Assembly (NCBI GenBank): GCA_037044905.1
Contig: JBAOKB010000144.1
Coordinates: 1,178,001 to 1,242,000 of the forward strand
Length of the DNA stretch: 64,000 bases
Direction of reading: 5' to 3'
Source of the DNA: Hortaea werneckii
Taxonomy: Eukaryota > Ascomycota > Dothideomycetes > Mycosphaerellales > Teratosphaeriaceae
Shown here: positions 12,372 to 23,229 of the stretch, piece by piece
How positions within the stretch are numbered: position 1 is the stretch's first letter
Layout of the letters: each line of letters opens with the position of its first letter
Made by a program: the position numbers and the translations under genes
Notes under the pieces: model-generated
What the model was told of the DNA's origin: nothing
Seen by the model: only the letters and a program-made list of their open reading frames with translations
Databases searched by the model: none

Positions 12372-14058
12372 CTACTCCTCTCCTCCGGACTGCGAGCTCT
12401 CACGCACATCCGACCTGATCTCTTCCTCGGCATCAGACATCTCGCGGTCCTTGGTGTCCGCCTCAGCAGGCTCTGCGGCCAGGTCGTCGGCGGCGGCAGC
12501 ACCATCAGCCAATGCCCCAGCTATAGCATTGTTCATTTTGGCTGCAGCACCAGCCTCTGCGTCGTCGTCGTCGTCATCATCGTCATCCCCATTCTCTTCG
12601 TAGCCCTCAATAAGCACCTCGGTAATAAACTTCCACTCCTGCGCGCTGACCTTGCTCACACTCTGTCTCGCCTTCGTGAACAAATCCATATCGCTCAAGG
12701 CCCCGTCGCCATTCGCAGAGTATTTTTTTAATTCCGCAAGGGATACCGGTTTCGTCAGCTTCTTGCGGTATTCGACGCCGACGCAGATCCACTTCTCGCG
12801 CTTCTTCTCGTCCTCTTCGAAGTAAGGGCTGCTCTTCTGACTCGCGCTGGGATCAGGGCGGGCTTCCTGGACAACTTCCATGATGCCCACGATGCCGGGA
12901 GTTCGGCCTTTCTTGCCTCCGCTGGCGTACTGTTGCTCGATTAGTATAACGATTCAAGGATTAAATGATCCGAAATGGAAGACTGCACTCACAAAAAACG
13001 CCAAATCGCCTTTCTTCATCTCGCGCATGTTATTGGCGGCAGCGTAATTGCGAACCCCATCCCACAGTTCCGGTTCTCCCTTCTCCCGAAGATCATCAAT
13101 GGTGAATTTGACATTGACCGAAGAGCCGTCTGGAGCCTTCTCCTCCCGATCCTCCTGTTCGGCTTTCATGAGCCAGTACATCTTTGCACTGCCCTTTCTA
13201 CTCTGGGCTCCCCGAGCTCGAGGAGGCTTGTTACGATCAGCGGGTGCTTCATCCAGGCCCTGGTTGGTCGACTTACGCGTGCCCGAAGCCTTTTTGTCCG
13301 ACCTTTCCACTTCGTCTAGCAGTTCGTCCTCGAGCTGCTCCTCGGCTTGGTCCTGATCCGCTTCCGGGTAGTTGCTTTCGCCACCGTGTGGCGGCTCTCC
13401 TCGTTTGTGCGGCGGTGCCGCCTCGTCCTTCGTCGCGGGCTTCTCCTTGGCCGTGTCGATTTTCTTGGGCCGACCACGTCCCTTGTATGTCTGTCCTGCC
13501 CTCTCCCTCGCTTTCGCTCTCTCCTCCTTGGCCTTTTGCAGCGCTTCCTTCTCCCTCTGCTCCTTTTCAGTCAGAATCTTCCTGGGCCGACCACGACCCC
13601 TCGACTTCTTAGCCTCTTTCGCCTTGATCTCTTCTTCCGTGAGAATCTTCCTGGGGCGACCGCGTCCCCTCTTTGGCTTCGTCTCCGCTTGTTCCTTTTC
13701 AGTGGTCTCTGCCGGCTGCTCAGGCGCTCGGCTTGCAGCTTGCTCTGAAGCGCGCCCGGGCTTTGTCAAGGGCTCAGTGCCCTCTCCAGGTTCTTCAGTC
13801 TTCTTTTCCTTAGGCGGGCGGCCGCGCTTCTTGGGTGGCTCAGCAGCTTCATTGCCGTCTTCCGCCTGGATCTCTGGCTCTGCGCTTTTGGCCGGACGGC
13901 CTCGTTTCTTCGTTGGCGCTGCTGCTGTCTGGGTAGTTGCAGTAGTGGTCGCGTCCTGTTTGCGATCCGATGCGATAGAAGCCGGAACTTCTTCACGCGT
14001 TGCGGACGATCTCTTTGCCGGCTGATGTTGCCGCAGCCTTGCTATTTTTCGGCGGCAT
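12372..14058 (-). CDS. EVE-domain protein with five AT-hooks (thymocyte nuclear protein 1-like)
   Basis: Probable nuclear DNA-binding protein of about 540 residues. It starts MPPKNSKAAATSAGK at 14058. The N-terminal half carries five AT-hook cores (KKRGRPAKS, KKRGRPPKE, RGRGRPRKI twice, KGRGRPKKI) that bind the minor groove of AT-rich DNA. The C-terminal half is an EVE (PUA-like) domain: YWLMKAEQED, FTIDDLREKG, LWDGVRNYAAANNMREMKKGDLAFF, then PGIVGIMEVVQEARPDP. It ends in an acidic Asp/Ala/Glu tail. EVE domains are proposed readers of modified bases. One intron occupies 12930-12992 (donor GTGAGT) and splits the EVE domain after LAFF. The frame slips near 14013-14016 (an AAA run); removing one base joins the start to the hooks and makes the length divisible by three. 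The AT-hook/EVE combination is clear; the biological role is unknown. Confidence 0.85.
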
Positions 14059-15222
14059 ACTTGCGGATGCGGTGTTTATTTCGCGAAGAGGTATCGCAAG
14101 AGATGTGTTCTCAAAGAAAGGGTTGGATTGAATGTGGAAATGAAGATCCAATGTTGTTATGACGTGGGGGAACGCGAACCCAGAGCTTAGCGCGCTGCTT
14201 GAGGAATGGGAGAAGGCAACTTCCAAGATTCAGAGGCGATATTGGTCCATAATATATACTCCCCTCCACGATAGATTAGACTCTAAAATGATAAAGAATC
14301 AGATCGGCAATCAAGCTTATGGAGAAAAACAACAAAATTTCGAACCGCTCTGCTGGTCCGCCAATTTTCTTTTCTTTTTCTTTTCCTTTTTGCCCCATCA
14401 TTTTCCGTTCTTTTCCTTCTTTTTCCACTTTTCTTTTTTTCTTCACAAATTTTGCTTTTCTGTCTCGACCTTTACAGGCATCCATCCTTTGAACGTGTGC
14501 CCCTCCCTGGTACACGCCACTGAGCTCTGCCCAACAGCCTTGATCCGTCATACCTAGGTAGTCAGATAAGACTCTGGTCGGTGTGCGAAGCAGACTGGGG
14601 CCTGCAATGACACGAGAGCCGCCATGAGCGTAGAAGACATGACTATTCAAGATTCCAGTCAAGCCAGAAGCAAGAATTCAGATTCCTGTGCACAGATCAT
14701 TATACTAGACGAGGCTCGGCCGTACTTGAATGTTTCTCAATGCTTGATTGACCAGCACCTCCAGCGCCCCCAGAGCTGATGCGTCTGCATTCGTCAGCTT
14801 GAACTGTGTACTTACTACTAGTACCTACTTATCATAGATAGCCGCAGCATTCCGGCTTGGAACTTTGCCGGATTTCCCGCAAACAACTGGTCGGTAAAGT
14901 ATGATCATGCAATAATACAGTGGCTGTTTCGCGCATCAGACCAATCAACCCTAGAGCGCTAGCACTATCCTGAATTGGTGAGTAGTGAAACAAAAGGTAA
15001 GGCCATTGACACACGTTACACTGATCGCGACCCTCGTGCTTCACCGTAGTACGTGCAACTGCATCCACTGTCCCATCATCTCTAGGAAGGCGAGTATTGA
15101 AGTTTGCTCCTGCATCCCCTTTATTTTGGTCTCTGAGCGAATCATCAGCTGCCACCGCATTTGCCTTCATGCTGATAGCTGAACCTTCGCCAGCCCCAGG
15201 CCTGGCAAGAACAGGATGTAAG
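14059..15222. other. Divergent intergenic region EVE gene/IQ gene
   Basis: Upstream of both divergent genes. It holds a long pyrimidine-rich tract at about 14365-14460 (runs of TTTTC and TTTTT) and a perfect TACCTAGGTA palindrome at 14551-14560. Short open frames here show no family resemblance. No RNA gene is recognised. Confidence 0.5.
14551..14560. repeat. TACCTAGGTA palindrome, copy 2
   Basis: A perfect 10-bp palindrome about 490 bp upstream of the EVE-gene start, in a divergent promoter region. Confidence 0.9.
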
Positions 15223-16783
15223 ATGTCGCGCCAGGAATACTTAGCCACCCTCAGACGTCCTTCCACGTTGGAAGTGGCGCGTATTACAGAGAAACAGATC
15301 CAAAAGGAACGTGAGATTAACGACAAATATCATAAGCATACTGCCGAAGAAAATGAAGCAGCAACCAAAATTCAAAAAGCTTACCGGGGACACCGGGAGC
15401 GCAGACAACTTGAAGGGCCTCACCCTCGACCCATCTTCTCGCTGGACTGAGGCGCTCAAAGAGCTCAAATATCGTAGCGTGACAGCGCCGCAGTGGCAGA
15501 CTTCGCAGCCTGTTACAGACAGTCGCTCGCCATCGCCTTCAGACCAAGCACGCCACAATTGGAGGAGGGCGGCATGGGTAGCCGAACATGCCAGCGCCGG
15601 CGAATCCGGAACGCCAGAGGCCGACAACTCGATGCTAATGGACCTGCGATACTTCCTCGAGATGACCGATACTCAACACCGGTATGGCGCGAACCTGCAA
15701 GTGTACCACGCGGAGTGGAAGCGATCGCAAACCAAGCAGAACTTCTTCGCATGGCTAGATCATGGCGAAGGCAGACACCTCGATCTACCTGGTTGCTCCC
15801 GGGAGAAGCTCGAACGAGAACGAATCCGTTATTTAAGCCGAGAAGAGCGAAGAGACTATCTTGTCCGGATAGACGTGGAAGGCAAACTGCGATGGCAGAA
15901 GAACGACGAACTGATCACGACCAGTGGCGAATTATACCGGGACTCAATCCACGGCATCGTGGCCAAAGATTCCTCCATCCCTTCGTGGGTCTACGAACAA
16001 GATGACGTCCTCGATCCACACAACATGTCCTCCCCTGACGACGAAGGAGCAAGTACGCACACCTCCACCACGGCCACCATCAGCAATCCCACCCAACCCG
16101 ATCACCTAGAAACGACGAAGACGAAGAAGAAAAAAACACGTCCGCGTCTCCCCCGCCACAATCCTCAACCACCTCCTCCGCGCCAGCGTCAAACCCGGAA
16201 CCTGGATCTACGTCGTCGACACGCTCGGAAAACTATACATCGGGATCAAAACCTCGGGAGCCTTCCAACACGCCTCCTTCCTGTCAGGAGCGCGGATCCT
16301 GTCCGCGGGGTCCATCGGGGTCGAAGCCGGCCAGCTGACCTACCTCTCCCCGCTTAGCGGCCACTATAGGCCCACGACGCGGTCGTTCCGGCGCTTTGTG
16401 GAGAGGTTGGGGGATCAGGGGCGGATTTGTCCCGGTTGAGGGTTTCGAGGGCGTATGAGGTGTTGGTTGGGATGGAGTGTTATGGGAAGGCGAGGGAGGG
16501 GTTGGAGTTCTTTGGTGGTCGGTTTCCGCATCGGGGTCGTCTGGATCATCGGCAGCACCAGCAGCAGGAGGAGGAGGAAGAGGGGCAGGAGGTGGTGGGT
16601 GGGGGTAAGCGTTACGGCAGGAGGAGGAAGGGGACGTTACCGGCGGAGAGGGTCCATGCGGTGAATGCTTCCGCTGCGGATTTTGTCGAGCAGCGCTGGG
16701 ATAGCGAGCATGAGCAGAAAGCCGGTCTGCGGAGGTTGTTGGGGGATTTGCATCTGACGGGGCGGCGGCAGAGCGGGGACTGA
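15223..16783 (+). CDS. IQ calmodulin-binding-motif protein (three frameshifts)
   Basis: A filamentous-ascomycete protein of about 519 residues after correction, of unknown cellular role. The start is ATG 15223 (MSRQEYLATLRRP). An IQ motif, KIQKAYRGHRERR, lies at about residues 48-60 and predicts calmodulin or light-chain binding. A charged region with WAEHASAGES-like and YFLEMTDTQHRYG sequence follows. The conserved C-terminal domain reads TWIYVVDTLGKLYIGI, SGAFQHASFLSGARI and LSPLSGHYRPTTRSFRRF, then SRLRVSRAYEVLVGME. The tail is His/Gln/Glu-rich. The frame breaks at about 15412, about 16130 (in an A7 run) and about 16425 (in GGGG). The first two fit one extra base each and the third one lost base. 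The family sequence runs on across each break, so the gene is probably intact in the organism. Confidence 0.72.
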
Positions 16784-17090
16784 CAAGGATCCACGCATCC
16801 TTGTCAGGAAGGAGACATTTAGGATAATGCTTTTTTCGAGCGGCGGGGTTAAGCGTTAAGAGCTCAAATCGGAGCCATTTTTGGGATGAGATAAATAATG
16901 TACATAATGAACCCCGGTGTTAGGGTACACATCCCACCATGTCAAATCAGATGCCATCAAGTCTATTTATTACATGGAGCAAGCTGACCATCCCACCAAA
17001 TAACGGCACCAAACGATAAATAATGTACATAATGTTTACACATCCTACCACACTCTCGAGTTGGACCCCCCGAAGAGGCAATCCCCTTTC
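16784..17090. other. Convergent intergenic region
   Basis: 3' ends of the IQ-motif gene (+) and the aspartyl-tRNA synthetase (-). The phrase AAATAATGTACATAATG occurs twice (about 16891-16908 and 17019-17036). No gene is seen. Confidence 0.4.
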
Positions 17091-19199
17091 TCACCCCTCC
17101 AACCGCAAATGATAAGTCCTCAACTGCTCCGGCGTCATTTTCGTCGGACTCCCAACCAACAAATCCTCCCCCTTCCTCCCGCTCTTAGGGAAAGCAATGA
17201 CATCCCTCACCGACTCGCGGCCCAACATAACCGCCACCAGGCGATCGAACCCCAACGCGATACCTGCGTGGGGTGGACAACCCGCCCGTAAGACTTCGAG
17301 CAAGTGCGCGAAATCCCCGGATGCGTTGGGGACTCATCTGCAGGATCTCCCGCATAATGTACTCCTGCATCGCGGCGGAGTGGATGCGGCGGCTGCCGCC
17401 GCCCAGCTCGACGCCGTTGAGTACGAGGTCGTAGTGGTCTGCTTTGGCGGCTAAGGGGTCAGTGAGGAGGAGGTCGACGTCGGATGGGGTTTTGGGGGCG
17501 GTGAAGGGTGGTGGGTGGAGGAGAGGCCGGCGGAGCCGCCTTGGCCGGGCTCGGAGGCGGAGTCCGAGGACGGGGTGAAGAGCGGGAAGTCGGTGATCCA
17601 GAGGAATTCGAAACCCGTGGGTTTCGGGAGGAGGTCTTGTTTCCATGCGGCTTTGTGCAGGGCTAGGCGGAGGTTTCCTAGGGGTGTGGACCCGCCGGTG
17701 AAGGGGCCGCGTTGGCGGGCTTGCAGGATCACAAGGTCGCCGTCTTCCAGGTCGAGCATTTCTTCGACTTGTTCGGCGGCTTCGAAGCCGAATGGGTGAA
17801 GGCCTTGGAGGGGTCGCCGGGTGTCGAAGGGGAAGATGCCGGGTTGACCGTCCGGGTTTTGGATGAAAGGTTGGGCTTCGGGGGAGTCCATGAATTCGGT
17901 GATGAACTTTCGGGTTTCGCCGGCGTCTTCGGAAATGGGGATTTTCATCACGTCGATGTATGGATCTGTGTGGGGACCCAGTTTCATGATGAGGTCCTGC
18001 GGAAGCATGTATTCGATGCGTCTGATCTCCGAGCCTAAGCGTATGTCTGGCTTGTCAGAGCCATATTTGGACATGGCTTCCTCGTAAGTCATTCTGGGGA
18101 AAGCCGCCGGCAGGTCTTTGACGTCTAGTAAGGCTTCCCACAAAGCCTTGACGGTATCCTCGATGGTCCGCATGACGTCCTCGCCACTTGCAAACGCCAT
18201 TTCGAGATCCACCTGCGTGAATTCCGGCTGACGATCAGCTCGTAAGTCTTCGTCTCGGAAACACCGTGCAATCTGCATGTATCGTGGAATGCCACTCGCC
18301 ATGAGGATCTGCTTGTACTGCTGAGGGCTCTGGGGAAGAGCGTATGCCATTCCTGGATCTCGTGTCGGGACCAAGAACTCTCTAGCTCCCTCAGGCGTCG
18401 ACTTGAATAGCATGGGCGTTTCAAATTCCTCGAAACCATGCTGGTCCGCAAGATGATCCCGGATGAAGCGGGCTGCTTTGCTACGGAATCGAAGTGCGTC
18501 CCGAATGCTCTTATCGTGTCTTATCTGCAGATGTCGTTGTTCGGGTGGGAAGACTTTGTCTTCGCTAACCATAAGGTCCTGGGGGAAGCTGTTGAGCGGT
18601 CGGATGCCTTCTAACTTGATCTCAACTCCAGTTACTATGGTGGGCTTGCCAGTCGCCGGGGGATGGTCCTTCTCCGTGGTACCAGTCTTGGGCGCCTGTC
18701 GTCCTTTGACCGTGCCTTCGATAACGACGGGGGTGTGCTCTTCCAGTTCGGTAAGGAGTTGGTGTGGCAGACTGATGCGGTCTGCATCTTTCGTAGTGGT
18801 CGAGACAATCTGAACGATCGAACTCAAGTTTGCGTCGCGTAACTCAGCAAAGGCCAGACCTTTGTTGGCAATGCGACGAGTGCCAAGGTAACCGTGCAAG
18901 GCTACTTCGTGGTCGACCCAATCCTGGCCATTCTCGGCTAGTTGAGCAAATGTGCATGTCGCCGGTGAGAAAGTCAGAGTCTTTTTGAAGTCTTCAAGGG
19001 TAGGGTTCGAAGGATGAGCGCCAGAGGCTGTCTCGGTGGAGTGCCACCTTCGACTTTCTAGAGATCTGGACGATCGATAGACCTCTTTGCCATTACTAGA
19101 AGTAGCAGCTCTCACAAGCCTGGAGCTACATGTTGCAGCTTGCCACCATCGGGATGCGGTGGCAGCATTCGCGACGGACACACCTCGCCGCAATAACAT
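17091..19199 (-). CDS. MSD1: Mitochondrial aspartyl-tRNA synthetase (two frameshifts)
   Basis: Charges mitochondrial tRNA-Asp. The ATG at 19199 opens an Arg/Ser/Ala-rich presequence of about 50 residues (MLLRRGVSVANAATASRW) without acidic residues, typical of a matrix import signal. An OB-fold anticodon-binding domain follows (VALHGYLGTRRIANKG). The class II catalytic core then shows motif 2 (ARCFRDEDLRADRQPEFTQ) and the bacterial-type DFPLFTP and THHP sequences. Motif 3 reads GIALGFDRLVAVMLG near the C-terminus. The frame breaks at about 17500 (lost C in CCC after THHP) and about 17325 (extra G in GGGG before FAHLLEVLRAGCPPH). The two cancel, giving about 702 residues. The gene converges with the IQ gene and is divergent from AP180. 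Confidence 0.93.
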
Positions 19200-20565
19200 C
19201 AAGATATCAAACCAAGGAGATGCACTTAATGATTGACGTTCTTAGTGATGCATGCAGGCCGGGAGTCTTGAAGTCGTAGTGGCGGCACTAGGCTCCATTA
19301 GCGTGACGCTGACATAATCCAGCCCGGCGGAGGGCACATTTTCTTCGCCCGCGTCGCGCATCCAACTTGGGTCTCTCCAATGACCCTCCATGTCAAAAAC
19401 ATGTACGTACCAATTGATTCCCCCATCACCGAAACCACGCCAGAGACTAATGAATATTCTGTAGATGATGAAAGCCTAGCGTGTAGCAGATGAGGCTGTC
19501 CTCCACCACCCCCTAAGCTCTCCCTTCACCGGGCTTAAGCGGCGAGGGTGGGTGGCTGGTAGGCAGCATGAGATCTGCGTTCGGCACACTTCTACCTTGT
19601 TACTACAACGGACGCGAAGATGGCATCTCTGAACCAAGTTTGATGACTTGGAGGGTCTCTTTTCTTTCATTCTTTATCCATTGCGGACGTGCAGCGGAGA
19701 TCGGGAGAGGCCAGATGCATGCCTATTCCGTCTCTGCCTCACGTCTGAGTAGCAGTATAAGCATGAATGCAGTTGACTTATAATGGACCCAGAAACGCCA
19801 GCCCGATAGATTTGGGAATGGATCCGCAAAAGGTAGGTAGGTCGTGTCACTCGCCGCAGGTCATATTGAAATGCTTGGCTTTTGCTTCTGTGCCAGCTGT
19901 TTCCAAGTTTGCTGCGGCAGATCAAGGAAGCGTTCAACAAGTCGGGGCGGTGTTGCTCAGCATACTACGTACGTACGTGTTGGGTGGCCAAGGTGCTGCT
20001 TTGACTGTAACTTCGCTGCGACATCACATTCGAGTCTCTAGATACATACCTACCCAGGTACCTACCTACAGAGGCAGATAGTTGACACAAATGTGATTGT
20101 GTGATCTGCACCAACGTTCTTGCTAATTTCACACTGTCTCCCGGGGGCCTACTGCTAGGGTCTGTACAAAAATATTTAAATATATAAATATAGATGGCAT
20201 TGAGTTCCTGTAGTTGTTTCAGCCATGATGGCATTACTTCCTAGTAGGTGTTTGAGCAGGTGGTGGGTGCTGGTGGTGGTTCGCGAGCCGAGCTTGCTGC
20301 GTCATGTCCAAGCTCTCATCTCATACTCCCGAATGTCAATGTTTCCCAAACGCGAAAGTGCCCTACCCATCGCATTCGCCCACCCTGCCAACCAACCTAC
20401 TTCCATTCTCTGCCAATATCATTCCTCTGCTGTCTTCCTTGATGTCTGCCGCCATGCAAGGACCATAGGATGCCTCCTCCGCCTTAACCCGCAACATCCT
20501 CCGCCCCTCCCCACCGCATTCCAATCACCGCGCGCGCCGCACTCCCCCCCCTCGAACTCCTCATC
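19200..20565. other. Divergent intergenic region MSD1/AP180
   Basis: About 1.4 kb upstream of both genes. It contains an ACGT tandem (about 19967-19978), near-palindromic TACCCAGGTACCTACC at about 20051, and an AT-rich ATTTAAATATATAAATA stretch at about 20168-20190 that could serve as core-promoter sequence for AP180. No gene or RNA is recognised. Confidence 0.45.
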
Positions 20566-22463
20566 ATGTCCAGCAACTTTGAGAAATCCGTCAAGGGCGG
20601 CACCAAAGTCAAACTCGCTGCCCCCAAAACCAAATATGTCGAGCATATCTTGCTGGCGACCCAGTCTGGCGAGGCCGGCGTCGCCGAAGTCTTTCGGACC
20701 TTGACCCACCGATTGCGCGACTCGACCTGGACCGTAGCCTTCAAATCGCTGATCATAGTCCATCTGATGATCAAGGAAGGCGCGCAAAACGCCACGCTGG
20801 CCTTCCTGGCTACCAACCCCCGGAACAAGCTTGCTATCAACCAGTTTACCGATGTCCAGACCCAGGGCCAGAATATACGGCGATACTCCGACTATCTGGT
20901 GGCGAGGGCACACGGCTTTGCAGCCTCGCACATTGACTATGTCCGCGCAGGAGAGGGTCGCATGAAGAGAATATCGGTAGACAAAGGGCTGTTGCGCGAA
21001 ACCGAAGTCGTGCAGGAGCAGATCAAGGCATTGGTCAAATGCGATTTGTTGGAGAATGATGTCGAGAACGAGATATCCTTGACGGCATTCAGGCTGCTCA
21101 CGAGAGATTTGCTGGATCTGTACAATGTGGAAAACGAAGCAGTAATGAACGTGCTGAGTCACTACTTTGAAATGTCCAAGCCCGATGCCGAAAGAGCGAT
21201 TCGAATCTACAAGGTCTTCTGCAAACAGACAGACCAAGTCGTCCAGTACCTCAGCGTTGCGCGGCAATTTGAGCACGCCACCCGCCTAGAGATTCCTAAG
21301 ATCAAGCACGCTCCCACCAGTCTGGTCAACTCATTACAAGAATACTTGGATGACAAGGACTTCGACACCAACAGACGGCAGTACTTGGCCGAACAGGATG
21401 CAAAGAAAGGTGGCAAACCAATTCAGCGACCTACAGCACAGTCCAAACCGCAATCACCGCCTCCAAGTCAACCACCTACTTCGCAGCCCTCAGCTCCCCT
21501 GCCGCAGCCCAAGAGCCTAAAGGACCTGCGCCGGACCTCATTGACTTTTTCGAGAGTATTGAGCAAAATCAGCAGCCAATGGCTCAGAATGTGCCGCAGT
21601 ATCAGCAGCCGCAGCCCACCGGCTTCCCGATGCAGGCCCAGCCTACAGGGTTCGCGAGTCCACAGCAGCCTTTCGGCTTTCAGCAACCCCCTCCTCAGCA
21701 GCCGGCAATGAACGGCTTCATGGACAACGCAGGCTCCACGAATCCTTTCATGCAACAAGCACAGCAACAGCAAATGCCGCAGCAGCAACCTATGCTCCAA
21801 CAACAGTCGCCTCAACCTCTACAATCCCAATTTACAGGGGCAGGTTTTGGTGGCTATGGCCCACAACCGCAACAACCACAACACGCATTCCCTACTGGCA
21901 ACCCATTTGGACAGGATCCCTCCTCCGCATACGGAAACCCAATGCAGATGCAATCTCCACCACAGATCCAGGAACCACCAATACACAACCTCCTCCTCCT
22001 CAACCAATGCAACCCCAACCAACCGGCAGCACGAATCCCTTCCGACAGTCTATGATGCCCACGGGAACTCCACCAACAGGCGGCCTGCAACGCCAATCCA
22101 CCAACCCATTCGCCCAACGCGCCAGCCAACAACCCCAACCCCTGCAATCCCAACCCACAGGCACCAACCCTTTCTCTCGCAACATCAACCCGATCTCCGA
22201 AGACCACCAACAAACTACATCCCCACCACCCCAACAACCACCGCCATCTCAATCCCTATCTCCCCTCCAAATGCAACCTACGGGCTCTACCAACCCGTTC
22301 CGACAGTCGACTTTCGTCAACCAGCAGACGGGCATGGGATGGCAGAATGCGGGACCCCAGGCCACGATTGGCGGGTGGGGCGATATCGGGACTGTGGAGG
22401 TTTTCCCTCGACCTGGTGGGCAACAGCAGGGCAGCAACAGCAACAGCAACAGGGGCAGTGGCA

Positions 22464-22509
<46 letters not shown>

Positions 22510-22615
22510 GGAGAGGGGGGGCGGGGGAAAAGCAAAATCTTCAGGCTTGAAGCGGGCAGGGCGGGGCTGGGAGGTGTTTTCACATCCTTTTTTTTCTTTC
22601 TTTCTTCTTATTTAG
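20566..22615 (+). CDS. AP180/YAP180-type clathrin assembly protein (two frameshifts)
   Basis: Endocytic adaptor that binds PI(4,5)P2 and clathrin and sorts cargo at the plasma membrane. The start is ATG 20566. Residues 1 to about 290 are an ANTH domain: the phosphoinositide patch reads KGGTKVKLAAPKTKYVEHI, followed by helices such as LRDSTWTVAFKSLIIVHLMI. The conserved end of the folded part, DLIDFFESIE, appears only after a frame switch near 21520 (an AAA run). A second switch lies near 21965. Both fit one lost base, giving about 683 residues. The C-terminal half is Gln/Pro-rich with repeated PTGF units and six NPF motifs (EH-domain ligands), for example STNPFMQQ, TGNPFGQD and GTNPFSRN. A 42-nt AG repeat at 22466-22507 lies inside the last part of the frame, so the final about 50 residues are doubtful. 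Confidence 0.9.
22466..22507 (+). repeat. (AG)21 microsatellite
   Basis: A perfect dinucleotide run inside the predicted AP180 C-terminal frame, where it would read as an Arg-Glu repeat. Slippage would change both the frame and the C-terminus, or mark the true stop as lying elsewhere. Confidence 0.95.
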
Positions 22616-23229
22616 CGATGGCGCTTCTTCATCTTTCCATTTGCAGTGGCCACTGAAAACACAGCAGGACACAGACAGAAGCCTGGTGAAACAGCGACTG
22701 TTCCTTTTATTATTATTATTTTACCTGACCTACCCCTCTCTTTCACTTTATTTTTTTTTTATTTATTATTTTTTACCTTCCCAATTCAAGGCAGAAGCTA
22801 TAGTGGCTTCCTTCCTTTGATCCCTTTCTCCTCTTCATCGAACAAGTACATGCGATCTAGGGAAATGGCCCTCCTATCCGTTATTCCAAGGTAAAAGGGA
22901 GTCGGTTGGATAGGTAGGTGAAAGCAGATGGGATGAAGGGCATGGAAGAGGTTTCTATCATGATTCTTAATTTTCTTTTGCCCCACTCCCTTTTTCCCTC
23001 TTTCTTTTCCTCTTCTCCTTTCTCTAATCGTTTGGGTAAGTGCGGCGGTGGAGTATTTTCTTCTTCTTTTTTCTTCTTTTGCCCCTCTGATTTCTTAGAT
23101 CCTTCCGCTACTCTCTGGAAATCTCTATACTTTATTGGAATATCTACACTTTTGTATAAGTAATCAGACTAGCTGTGTAAGTAGCGAACGGTGATGATTC
23201 TTTGCCCCTTGTTTTCCTTCAGTTTTATA
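22616..23229. other. Convergent intergenic region AP180/ABHD12-like
   Basis: 3' regions of two convergent genes, rich in T and C runs (for example about 22747-22775 and 22990-23085). No gene is seen. Confidence 0.5.

Noticed and set aside
13372..14025. 217-residue open frame on the plus strand
   Set aside because: It is the antisense shadow of the AT-hook coding region on the minus strand; its composition mirrors the RGRP repeats.
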